6,066 nt of DNA, from assembly GCA_000435055.1 (NCBI GenBank), contig FR879719.1, positions 39,650 through 45,715 of the forward strand, given 5' to 3'. This document shows, piece by piece, positions 1 to 5,855 of this stretch (the stretch's first letter is position 1; every line of letters begins with the position of its first letter). The notes beneath the pieces are model-generated. The model searched no databases, was not told where the DNA came from, and worked only from the letters and a program-made list of their open reading frames with translations. Source of the DNA: Clostridium sp. CAG:138. GTDB taxonomy: Bacteria; Bacillota; Clostridia; Christensenellales; CAG-138. The position numbers and the translations under genes are program-made.

Positions 1-376
1 GAACCGCTCCTGTCCGAACATTATAGTGATGCAGCTCAATATGGCGTCCTCCGTTCTTTGCATATCTTTCTGCAACGATTCCGGCAGCAACAAGCAGAAG
101 ATCCTCTCCTCCGGTGAGGTCAATGGAAAAATCTCCCGGTTCGGACTCAATGATGCCGCATAAATCCGAAACGGCCTTTGTCAGGTTATTTCTGTCAACG
201 GACACACAGCTTATCTCGATATCAAGATCGTGTGCCGCTGCAACCCGTTTCAAGATGCGTCCGTGTTCGCTCATATCACTGCTGCCGCCCGCAAGAATAA
301 CCTTATTCGGGCGCATCGACAGACAGCTTATTATATTTTCTACCGGGGTTCTGTCAAAAAATTCAATAACGGTCAT
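1..376 (-). CDS. Partial CARF-domain protein, DUF1887/Card1-Can2-like (N-terminal 125 codons; 3' end beyond the left edge)
   Basis: Read from the reverse complement: an uninterrupted frame of 125 codons from ATG at 376 to the window edge. The protein starts MTVIEFFDRTPVENIISCL, followed by a hydrophobic strand (NKVILAGG, residues 24-31), a helix, a second strand (LDIEISCVSVD, 51-61), and then DLTGGED (86-92) leading into the helix LLLVAAGIVAERY (93-105). This Rossmann-like order with a 'D/N-LTGG' turn is characteristic of CARF domains, and the opening resembles DUF1887 proteins of gut Clostridia. Known members (Card1, Can2) bind cyclic oligoadenylate made by type III CRISPR Cas10 and carry a C-terminal PD-(D/E)XK nuclease. 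That half is outside the window, so nuclease activity is not shown. A GGAGG (391-395) lies 14 bases upstream of the ATG, which is longer than ideal. The gene is codirectional with der, 236 bases downstream of it. The family call is from memory of motifs; another LTGG-bearing CARF family is possible. Confidence 0.62.
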   Translation of the reverse strand, partial: MTVIEFFDRTPVENIISCLSMRPNKVILAGGSSDMSEHGRILKRVAAAHDLDIEISCVSVDRNNLTKAVSDLCGIIESEPGDFSIDLTGGEDLLLVAAGIVAERYAKNGGRHIELHHYNVRTGAV

Positions 377-390
377 TCCGAATACTTTGT

Positions 391-395
391 CCTCC
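391..395 (-). promoter_or_regulatory. Ribosome binding site of the CARF-type gene
   Basis: GGAGG on the minus strand, 14 bases before ATG 376. It is the only strong Shine-Dalgarno match near that start. The spacing is long, and the site lies inside a 20-codon frame (435-373) whose TGA overlaps the CARF ATG as ATGA, so translational coupling could assist initiation. Confidence 0.5.
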
Positions 396-421
396 GTGAA
401 TTGCTTATACGGGTGTAAGCA

Positions 422-427
422 TTTATA
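422..427 (-). promoter_or_regulatory. Weak candidate -10 element for the CARF-type gene
   Basis: The minus strand reads TATAAA within TGTATAAATG, placed so that transcription would start near 414 and give a leader of about 40 bases containing the GGAGG. No convincing -35 is found 17 bases upstream, so the gene may instead be read through from der or need an activator. Low confidence. Confidence 0.25.
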
Positions 428-434
428 CATTTCA

Positions 435-563
435 TCAAGAAATTATGCCGCGCAGCCCTTCCGCACAGAAACCTTCCTTCAGATACTGCAAATCATGCCC
501 ACAGTGTTTTGCGAAAAGGTTCAATTCCGTATCCCCTTTTCGCAAAACTAACTCAAACCCGAA
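435..563 (-). other. Possible small ORF or gene remnant between der and the CARF-type gene
   Basis: A 42-codon open frame bounded by an in-frame TAA upstream and ending in TGA at 435-437. It has no ATG; a TTG at 545 would give 36 residues. The translation has a protein-like composition (for example LNLFAKHCGHDLQYLKEGF) and runs through the 14-bp inverted repeat. No well-spaced ribosome binding site precedes the TTG. Its TGA overlaps the next ATG (435) as TGATG, and that next 20-codon frame ends as ATGA on the CARF start. It may be a degraded gene, a leader peptide or chance. I do not recognise a family. Confidence 0.2.
506..548. repeat. Perfect 14-bp inverted repeat between der and the CARF-type gene
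   Basis: The arms GTTTTGCGAAAAGG (506-519) and CCTTTTCGCAAAAC (535-548) are exact reverse complements, separated by a 15-base loop. In RNA from the minus strand this would be a strong hairpin about 65 bases after the der stop codon. No T-tract follows it on either strand, so it is not a canonical intrinsic terminator. It could be a 3'-end stabiliser of the der mRNA, a processing site, or an operator for a dimeric regulator of the downstream gene. Confidence 0.8.
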
Positions 564-612
564 TTATCCTTAGTATGACCGATTCAGCCTTAAAACTCAC
601 AGTGCGGCATTC

Positions 613-1938
613 TTAATCGGTGTCGCTTCGTTCCCGTTTTCTGATGATAATGCGAATCGGGGTTGCCTTGATTTCAAATGATTTGCGAATGTAGTTTTCA
701 AGATAGCGCCTGTATGAAAAATGCATGAGCTCCGGTTCATTCACAAAAATAATAAATGTCGGCGGCTTGATGCCGGCTTGGGTGGAATAATACACACGCA
801 GACGTCTTCCCGCATTCACGGGCGGCTCATTCATCGTGACTGCCTCGCTGATTATGTCGTTCAGCTTGCCCGTTGATATGCGAGTGCAGTTCTGCTCATA
901 TGCAAACTCCGCAAGTTCCATAACTTTGTTGACGCGCTGTCCCGTTTTTGCAGATATGAACAACATCGGAACATAGCTCATGAACGCAAGATCAACAAGC
1001 ATTTTCTTCTTGAATTTCTCGGCTGTATAGGTATCTTTTTCGATAAGATCCCACTTGTTGACAATGAGTACGGAAGCCTTTCCTTCCTCGTGTACATAGC
1101 CGGCAATGCGCACGTCCTGTTCGCTCAGTCCGCGTTCCGCATCAACAACAATGAGCGCAATATCACAGCGGCGAATGGCTGCAAGCGAGCGGATAACACT
1201 GTAACGCTCAACGGTTTCATCTTCAACAGAACGCTTGCGGCGTATGCCCGCAGTGTCTATCAAAGTGTATTCCTTATCGTTCCATGTAAACGGTGAATCG
1301 ATTGCATCCCGCGTTGTGCCCGGAACGTTGCTGACGATCGTCCTTTCGTGTCCGAGAAGTGCATTTACAAGGCTGGATTTACCAACGTTCGGCCTGCCCA
1401 CAATCGCAATGCTCGTGTTATCGTTTTCACTTTCCTCTTCAATCTGTGGAAAGTAAGAAACAATTTCGTCAAGCATATCGCCGAGACCCAATCCCTGTTC
1501 GGCGGAAATTGTTATCGGACTGCCTATGCCGAGAGTATAGAAGTCATAAACGGCATCTTCGTATTTCGGATGATCAATTTTGTTTACGACCGTCACGATC
1601 GGTTTTTTGCTGCGGCGGAGCATATCCGCAACATCCTCATCCGCTGCTGTAAGCCCCGATTTGCCGTCAAGAAGGAAAACTATAACCTGCGCCGTTTCAA
1701 TTGCAAGCTCTGCCTGCCGACGCATTTGTTTTGCAATTATATCCTCGCTTTCCGGCTCAATGCCGCCGGTATCAATAAGCGTGAACCTGTAATTCAGCCA
1801 CTCCGCATCCGCGTAAATGCGGTCACGTGTCACGCCCGGAGTATCCTCAACTATCGCTATGCGTTTCCCCGCTATTTTGTTAAAAAGTGTGGATTTGCCG
1901 ACATTCGGCCTTCCCACTATTGCCACCAAGGGTTTCAT
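613..1938 (-). CDS. der: Ribosome biogenesis GTPase Der (EngA)
   Basis: The 441-residue protein has two tandem GTPase domains, the hallmark of Der/EngA, and full family length. Domain 1: P-loop GRPNVGKST (9-17), DTGG (56-59), NKID (119-122). Domain 2: P-loop GRPNVGKSS (181-189), DTAG (228-231), NKWD (294-297). The remaining C-terminal part, roughly 350-435, corresponds to the KH-like domain and ends in a basic tail (IIIRKRERSDTD). Der is a cytoplasmic GTPase that binds the 50S ribosomal subunit and is needed for its assembly; it is normally essential. The ATG lies three bases after the TAA of the DUF512 gene, with AGGAA inside the end of that gene as ribosome binding site, so the two are co-transcribed. 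In many Clostridia plsY follows der; here a CARF-type gene follows instead. Confidence 0.98.
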   Translation of the reverse strand: MKPLVAIVGRPNVGKSTLFNKIAGKRIAIVEDTPGVTRDRIYADAEWLNYRFTLIDTGGIEPESEDIIAKQMRRQAELAIETAQVIVFLLDGKSGLTAADEDVADMLRRSKKPIVTVVNKIDHPKYEDAVYDFYTLGIGSPITISAEQGLGLGDMLDEIVSYFPQIEEESENDNTSIAIVGRPNVGKSSLVNALLGHERTIVSNVPGTTRDAIDSPFTWNDKEYTLIDTAGIRRKRSVEDETVERYSVIRSLAAIRRCDIALIVVDAERGLSEQDVRIAGYVHEEGKASVLIVNKWDLIEKDTYTAEKFKKKMLVDLAFMSYVPMLFISAKTGQRVNKVMELAEFAYEQNCTRISTGKLNDIISEAVTMNEPPVNAGRRLRVYYSTQAGIKPPTFIIFVNEPELMHFSYRRYLENYIRKSFEIKATPIRIIIRKRERSDTD

Positions 1939-1941
1939 TAT

Positions 1942-3267
1942 TTATGCGTTCCTTTCAATCAGGTTAATTATATCGTCAATAAAATCATAACCGTCGTCCG
2001 CGCTGACGCGCCAAATCGGTTTTTGGAGGGCAGCCGCAAGTTCGTCAGTGCACATTCCGTCAAGAAAAACAACGTCATTCTCTCTCAGCATCGTGTGCGG
2101 TATCAGCAAAGCTTCTCCGTTCAAACAGTCTTTGCATTGCTTGATTATATCTCCCGCCGTAACCAATCCCGTGACCGTGACGGTGTTGCCGAAAAAATCG
2201 TTAACAACGGGGTGCACATTGATTTTTATATTGTACGGCAGAAGTTTTTTGAAAAGCCTGCTCATGTGCGGCGCGATGGAGACCCCGCTCACGGAATCAA
2301 ACTCACGCATTCGGGGCGCAGTCGGTAAATCTTCCAGTGCATTCATAAAGTCGTGTTCGAACCGTCTGAACAGTCCGACGCCGTTCTCTATCTGTTCAAA
2401 ATCACCGCATTCCTCAAACGTCGGAAGCTCCTGACCGGCCGCAAGGTACATCTCGTCCGATGCATATACAAAGTCCGAAAGCCCATGATTCTTTTTAAAC
2501 TCATCGATAAGTTTGATGGCAGCGGATGCACTTTCCGCAGTTGTCGGCTGAATCTCTGCAAGTCCCTGCCTATGTGCAGTGAGTCCAACAGGAACCACAG
2601 CCACGGAACGGCATTCCGGGCGGAGGGCAAAAAGGTCATTCAATGTTTGCTTCAGCACATCCCCGTCATTGTAGCCGGGACAAAGCACAATCTGGCAGTT
2701 GAATGCAAGTCCTTCTTCGTGCAGACGCGTAAGCCGTGAAAGAATGTTTTCGGAATTTGGGCTCCGCATCATGCGTTTACGCACTGCGCCGTCCGTTGCA
2801 TGAACGGAAACATAGAGCGGTGAAACGCGGCGGGCAATCATACGTTCAAACTCTCTGTCGCTGACATTTGTAAGCGTGACATAATTGCCCATTATCAGCG
2901 ACAGTCGCCAGTCATCGTCCTTGAAATACAGCGTTTTTCTGTTGCCGCGAGGCATCTGATCGATAAAGCAGAAAATGCAATGGTTTGCACACTGCCGTAC
3001 CGGACTCATGAGACTTGTTTCAAAGTTCAGTCCGAGCGGCTCATATTCTTCCTTAGTGAGCGAAATTTTGAATTCTTTCTGCTGTTTGCCGCATTGAGCG
3101 CCGTCCGCACAGAGTGTTAATTCAATGCTTTCTTCGGCAGTAAGACGTTCATAATCGATAATATCAACAACCGGCAAATCATTTATGCAGGTGAGGTACA
3201 TGCCGGCGCAAACACCCGCACAAGCCGCAGGAGAGCCCGGGTCAACTCCGATTATCTTATGTTTCAT
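1942..3267 (-). CDS. Radical SAM protein with N-terminal PDZ-like domain and DUF512
   Basis: I place the start at ATG 3267 (441 residues), because GGGAGG (3277-3282) sits nine bases upstream. A longer frame to 3324 would add 19 residues but lacks such a site. The N-terminal part (about 1-60, with GSPAACAG at 11-18) resembles a PDZ domain. CANHCIFC gives Cys93, Cys97 and Cys100, the CX3CX2C ligands of the radical-SAM 4Fe-4S cluster. SVHAT (154-158) and CPGYNDG (196-202) follow in the barrel. VPVGLT (225-230), SDEMYLAAG (270-278) and QIENGVG (292-298) are typical of the DUF512 C-terminal half. The family is widespread in Clostridia and usually sits next to der. Its substrate and reaction are not established, so no symbol is given. 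It is the first gene of the operon with der. Confidence 0.95.
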   Translation of the reverse strand: MKHKIIGVDPGSPAACAGVCAGMYLTCINDLPVVDIIDYERLTAEESIELTLCADGAQCGKQQKEFKISLTKEEYEPLGLNFETSLMSPVRQCANHCIFCFIDQMPRGNRKTLYFKDDDWRLSLIMGNYVTLTNVSDREFERMIARRVSPLYVSVHATDGAVRKRMMRSPNSENILSRLTRLHEEGLAFNCQIVLCPGYNDGDVLKQTLNDLFALRPECRSVAVVPVGLTAHRQGLAEIQPTTAESASAAIKLIDEFKKNHGLSDFVYASDEMYLAAGQELPTFEECGDFEQIENGVGLFRRFEHDFMNALEDLPTAPRMREFDSVSGVSIAPHMSRLFKKLLPYNIKINVHPVVNDFFGNTVTVTGLVTAGDIIKQCKDCLNGEALLIPHTMLRENDVVFLDGMCTDELAAALQKPIWRVSADDGYDFIDDIINLIERNA

Positions 3268-3276
3268 AGAAAGCAT

Positions 3277-3282
3277 CCTCCC
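3277..3282 (-). promoter_or_regulatory. Ribosome binding site fixing the start of the DUF512 gene
   Basis: The minus strand reads GGGAGG, nine bases before ATG 3267. It overlaps an alternative ATG at 3276 and so rules that start out. Confidence 0.85.
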
Positions 3283-3297
3283 TGCCGACTCAATATT

Positions 3298-3315
3298 AAT
3301 GCGCAGCCGCGCATT
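3298..3315 (-). promoter_or_regulatory. Short hairpin in the 5' leader of the DUF512-der operon
   Basis: AATGCGC (3298-3304) and GCGCATT (3309-3315) are perfect complements around a four-base loop, 15 bases upstream of the ribosome binding site in the transcript. The T-run lies before it, not after, so it is not a terminator. It may shape or protect the leader. No known riboswitch was recognised. Confidence 0.4.
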
Positions 3316-3423
3316 TGCGCTCAAAAAACCTCCGGATAACCCGTTTTGCAGAAAAAATACCCCTTATCGGAAGAATTCCACAGGCATTTTTTCCTCAAAA
3401 GCCTTATCCAAAGTTTCATTTGA

Positions 3424-3452
3424 ATTATACCATATAAAGCAGCATTTAGCAA
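3424..3452 (-). promoter_or_regulatory. Promoter of the DUF512-der operon (extended -10)
   Basis: On the minus strand TTGCTA (3447-3452) is followed by a 17-base spacer and a consensus TATAAT (3424-3429). The TG of an extended -10 (TGGTATAAT) is present. Transcription would start near 3417, leaving a leader of about 150 bases before ATG 3267. An ATG at 3417-3419, opening a 32-codon frame, falls almost exactly at the predicted +1. Confidence 0.75.
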
Positions 3453-3498
3453 ATATCGCAGCCGAATACCCCCGGAGCATATCATAATGCGCAGTCAC

Positions 3499-3541
3499 AG
3501 CGATATAAGTCTGTTTAATCTGCACTCGCGATCATATCGCT
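3499..3541 (-). repeat. Inverted repeat at the 3' end of the three-gene unit
   Basis: AGCGATAT (3499-3506) and ATATCGCT (3534-3541) are exact reverse complements with a 27-base loop. An overlapping short palindrome, GCGATCATATCGC (3528-3540), competes for the same bases. It begins at the stop codon of the 279-aa gene and could end or protect the transcript. No T-tract follows, so it does not qualify as a classical terminator. Confidence 0.35.
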
Positions 3542-4379
3542 ACACCTCGTATCTGAAATCTATCGGCTTATAGACTTCGTATGTATAATAATCCTGCTTT
3601 TCCTGAGAAAGAACTTTTCCGTTGCTTTCGATCAGTGTGTATTTCTTTGCTGCACCGTTATCATCGAGCTCAAAGCGGTATCTTACCACATTATTGATTT
3701 TAAATTCCGCCAATCTGCCGAACCCCTCCTTAAACCTTCGCATAATAACATCAACATGATGACTGTCAATGTATTCGTACTCTTCGGAGGTGAATTCCGG
3801 TCCATAGTAATCATCAAAAGACTTAATCATAACACCGTAAACATAAAAGTACTCTTTCATGTATCCGTTTTCGCAGATAACAACAGAACCTGAATTCTTG
3901 TTTGCATCATGCATGTGATAATTCAACCCTATCTCAATTCCGTTTTCGCGCTTTATAGATTCGTATCCCCGCGGGATAAGCATACCGTTTTTTGCATCGT
4001 CCAAAAACGATGGAAATGCTTTTTGAAAGTCAGATACATCGAAGTTTGAGACTGTTATCTCCAGATCCAGATCACATTCTTCGCAGTTTTCGGCCGTAAT
4101 TAATTTGCCGTTTTTATCAAACCCGTATCTGTACGTTGGAATTTTTGTTCTCGGCTTTGTTTTTAGCAGACGGCCTCTCGTCACGTTGCCGATAACCGTA
4201 TCAAGAACACGACTGGGACAAAAATAGCCGCGCGGCAAGTAAACACTTCCCGATCCATATTTTACTGCTGTCACATTCTCCTTTACCGACTTATAAGTCT
4301 CCCATCGATTCGGGTAGTTCTCGATAATCATAGAAGTCAGTCTTTCACGCCATTCGGATATTTTGTTGTCACTTAACAT
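3540..4379 (-). CDS. Hypothetical protein, full-length member of a tandem paralogue pair (279 aa)
   Basis: I do not recognise the family. The start ATG 4379 has AGGAG seven bases upstream, 13 bases after the stop of the preceding paralogue, so the genes are co-transcribed. There is no signal peptide or membrane segment; the protein appears cytoplasmic. The N-terminal part begins MLSDNKISEWRERL and includes a basic stretch (RGRLLKTKPRTK, 68-79) and YRYGFDKNGKL (83-93). A similar strand-turn-strand pattern, YRFELDDNGAAKKYTL, occurs near the C-terminus, suggesting a beta-rich fold. Residues 1-96 are almost identical to the neighbouring paralogue (differences at 8 and 15 only). Residues 97-201 align without a net gap but differ often, and residues 202-279 have no counterpart there. 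Conserved head and variable tail, in tandem and near defence-type genes, would fit an immunity or defence protein, but this is inference only. Confidence 0.8.
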   Translation of the reverse strand: MLSDNKISEWRERLTSMIIENYPNRWETYKSVKENVTAVKYGSGSVYLPRGYFCPSRVLDTVIGNVTRGRLLKTKPRTKIPTYRYGFDKNGKLITAENCEECDLDLEITVSNFDVSDFQKAFPSFLDDAKNGMLIPRGYESIKRENGIEIGLNYHMHDANKNSGSVVICENGYMKEYFYVYGVMIKSFDDYYGPEFTSEEYEYIDSHHVDVIMRRFKEGFGRLAEFKINNVVRYRFELDDNGAAKKYTLIESNGKVLSQEKQDYYTYEVYKPIDFRYEV

Positions 4380-5072
4380 AATTTTTCTCCTTTCACAGTT
4401 CAGGGTTCAAGAGCGAAAGGTGCCAAGCATCCGCCAAGAACACGTAGTACTCTTCGGAAGTAAAACTCGGCTCCCAAAAGATATTCACAGTTTTAATTGT
4501 AACGTTATAAAGATGAAAATACTTTTTTAAATAACCATTTTCACAAATCGCAATCGAACCCGAATTACTATTAGCCCAATCCATTTGATAGCGCAAGCCG
4601 ATCTCAATACCGTTTTCTCGCTTTATAAATTCATATTCCCGAGGGATAAGCACGCCGTTTTTTGCTTCGTCCAAAAACGACGGAAATACTTTTTGATAGT
4701 CGGATACGTCGAATTTCGATGTAATATCCTCTATTCTGTCTGCCCATTCATCGTACTCTTCGGCTGTAATTAATTTACCGTTTTTATCAAACCCGTATCT
4801 GTACGTTGGAATTTTTGTTCTCGGCTTTGTTTTTAGCAGACGGCCTCTCGTCACGTTGCCGATAACCGTATCAAGAACACGACTGGGACAAAAATAGCCG
4901 CGCGGCAAGTAAACACTTCCCGATCCATATTTTACTGCTGTCACATTCTCCTTTACCGACTTATAAGTCTCCCATCGATTCGGGTAGTTCTCGATAATCA
5001 TGGAAATCAGTCTTTCACGCCATTCGGTTATTTTGTTGTCACTTAACATAGTTTTTCGCCCTTCACAGTCCA
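3777..5072 (-). repeat. Tandem direct repeat, two 626-bp units with a 670-bp period
   Basis: Positions 3777-4402 align with 4447-5072 at a constant offset of 670, with no net gap. The match includes about 20 bases upstream of each start codon (the ACTGTGAA and GAAAAA stretches). Within it, 4108-4331 and 4778-5001 are identical over 224 bases, third codon positions included. Left of 4108/4778 the match falls sharply. The units are separated by 44 bases (4403-4446) that encode most of the novel tail of the shorter paralogue. This is a tandem gene duplication with later homogenisation of the 5' half. Confidence 0.95.
4393..5049 (-). CDS. Hypothetical protein, shortened paralogue of the 279-aa gene (218 aa)
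   Basis: I chose ATG 5049 because it matches the paralogue's start (MLSDNKI) and has AAGGG nine bases upstream. A frame reaching 5073 would add eight residues not supported by the comparison. The protein follows the 279-aa paralogue residue for residue through 201 (FTSEEY). It then ends in a 17-residue tail, YVFLADAWHLSLLNPEL, unrelated to the 78 residues present in the longer copy. The N-terminal 96 residues are nearly identical in both, while residues 97-201 are clearly diverged. The tail has no in-frame continuation, so this looks like a copy whose 3' end was replaced by recombination. It may be a non-functional relic or a distinct working variant; its intact frame and ribosome binding site favour expression. 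It lies 33 bases after the 152-aa gene and 13 before the longer copy. Function unknown. Confidence 0.72.
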   Translation of the reverse strand: MLSDNKITEWRERLISMIIENYPNRWETYKSVKENVTAVKYGSGSVYLPRGYFCPSRVLDTVIGNVTRGRLLKTKPRTKIPTYRYGFDKNGKLITAEEYDEWADRIEDITSKFDVSDYQKVFPSFLDEAKNGVLIPREYEFIKRENGIEIGLRYQMDWANSNSGSIAICENGYLKKYFHLYNVTIKTVNIFWEPSFTSEEYYVFLADAWHLSLLNPEL

Positions 5073-5082
5073 TTTAAATGTT

Positions 5083-5541
5083 TCATTCATCATTTTCAGC
5101 TTCGCCGAACCGAACGCTGCTGCATGCCACCCGCAGTTTGTCGCCGGACGAAAACTCAATCAAAACTTCTATATAGTCGTCTTTAGATTTTAGTTTGCAA
5201 AATTTATATTCAGGTTTCATATTTTCAAACAGCCTTTGCACAAGATGCGATTTCTTTCCGTTTAATATGCTCAACGAAAAAACATACGGCGATGCACCCC
5301 AATACTCGCAGTTTGACATCTCCGCTCCGATCACGTCAACGCAGGTAATGCGGATTCTCTTGAGTTCAGCGTGTTCAAATGATTCGCTGCTGTCAAAATC
5401 GGGTGGTACGACAAACGGCCACTCCGGTTTGACCACTGTTTCAAGTCGATTATGTACACGATCAAACACAAAACTTTCGAAGCAGGCATCGTGCAGACTG
5501 ATATTGTTCACTTCATGGATATTTCCGTTGTTTATTACCAT
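5083..5541 (-). CDS. Hypothetical 152-aa protein with an N-terminal LHDA motif
   Basis: I chose ATG 5541 because AGGAG lies just upstream (four-base gap, rather short). A GTG at 5580 would add 13 hydrophobic residues without a better site. The protein begins MVINNGNIHEVNNISLHDA. The 'LHDA' at 16-19 followed by alternating hydrophobic residues (CFESFVFDR) recalls several families of small beta-rich proteins annotated as hypothetical or as immunity proteins, but I cannot name a family. A middle segment (LKRIRITCVDV, SPYVFSLSIL) and the end (YIEVLIEFSSGDKLRVACSSVRF) also look like beta strands. There is no signal peptide or membrane segment. It is the first gene of a three-gene unit, 134 bases downstream of a good promoter. 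Confidence 0.72.
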   Translation of the reverse strand: MVINNGNIHEVNNISLHDACFESFVFDRVHNRLETVVKPEWPFVVPPDFDSSESFEHAELKRIRITCVDVIGAEMSNCEYWGASPYVFSLSILNGKKSHLVQRLFENMKPEYKFCKLKSKDDYIEVLIEFSSGDKLRVACSSVRFGEAENDE

Positions 5542-5681
5542 AGTACTCCTCAAAAATACAAAAACACACAGCTCGGGCACACATCAACACGCACGACTCG
5601 TATCCGGCGTTTGTCAGTCCGCAGCTTGTTTATTGATTGACCGAGGCCGTTTCTTCTTACTGCCCGTGAGTTTAAGTATAT

Positions 5682-5709
5682 TTTATAGCACAGCTGCCGC
5701 TGCTGTCAA
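5682..5709 (-). promoter_or_regulatory. Promoter of the three-gene accessory unit
   Basis: On the minus strand a consensus TTGACA (5704-5709) is followed by 16 bases and TATAAA (5682-5687). Transcription would start near 5675 and give a leader of about 134 bases before ATG 5541. No other promoter of this quality lies closer to the genes. The stop codon of the 31-codon frame 5778-5683 overlaps the -10 element. Confidence 0.65.
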
Positions 5710-5778
5710 TGAGTTTTGCAGCATTTTTTGCAAGCGTAGTATCCCGGGCGTCAAATCATACAGTCCCAGTTCTTTCAT
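5683..5778 (-). CDS. Possible 31-aa small protein (uncertain)
   Basis: ATG 5778 opens a 31-codon frame, beginning MKELGLYDLTPGILRLQKML and ending in an alanine-rich segment. The composition is protein-like and helix-forming. It has no strong ribosome binding site of its own. Its ATG overlaps the TGA of the preceding 25-codon frame as TGATG, an arrangement typical of translational coupling. It could equally be a remnant of a decayed gene. Family unknown. Confidence 0.25.
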   Translation of the reverse strand: MKELGLYDLTPGILRLQKMLQNSLTAAAAVL

Positions 5779-5855
5779 CAACGTGCATATCCCGCATTTT
5801 CTGCAGCATCCTCGCAGTTAGTGTATGCTAACTCGATTGCTTTAAAAAAAAGCAT
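5778..5855 (-). CDS. Possible 25-aa small protein (uncertain)
   Basis: ATG 5855 opens a 25-codon frame (MLFFKAIELAYTNCEDAAEN and five more residues) with AAGGA about 11 bases upstream. Its start region contains a run of eight T on the coding strand. With seven T instead, the frame would fuse to an upstream open frame beginning near TTG 5910 (LSESILKSAFALKKELCDNA), giving a continuous stretch of about 43 residues. The region could therefore hold a small gene with a homopolymer frameshift, a slippage site or a sequencing error. Confidence 0.25.
   Translation of the reverse strand: MLFFKAIELAYTNCEDAAENAGYAR

Noticed and set aside
114..551. Plus-strand 145-codon frame
   Set aside because: It is antisense to the CARF-type gene, whose minus-strand frame has family-like motifs. 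It lacks a ribosome binding site and a protein-like composition.
1348..2328. Plus-strand 326-codon frame antisense to der and the DUF512 gene
   Set aside because: It is a shadow of two well-identified genes on the other strand. Its length follows from their codon usage, and it has no recognisable motif.
3268..3324. Longer N-terminus for the DUF512 protein (start at 3324)
   Set aside because: The extra 19 residues have no ribosome binding site in front and cover the leader hairpin. GGGAGG is correctly spaced only for ATG 3267.
5195..5821. Plus-strand 208-codon frame
   Set aside because: It is antisense to the 152-aa gene and to its promoter and leader, with no ribosome binding site and low-complexity serine-rich content.
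5816..5833. AGTTAG/CTAACT short inverted repeat
   Set aside because: It has only six base pairs with a six-base loop and nothing supporting a function. Such repeats are common by chance.
5838..5854. TGCTTT/AAAGCA inverted repeat around the A-run as a terminator
   Set aside because: The stem is only six A/T-rich pairs and the run forms the loop rather than a tail, so it does not meet intrinsic terminator rules.
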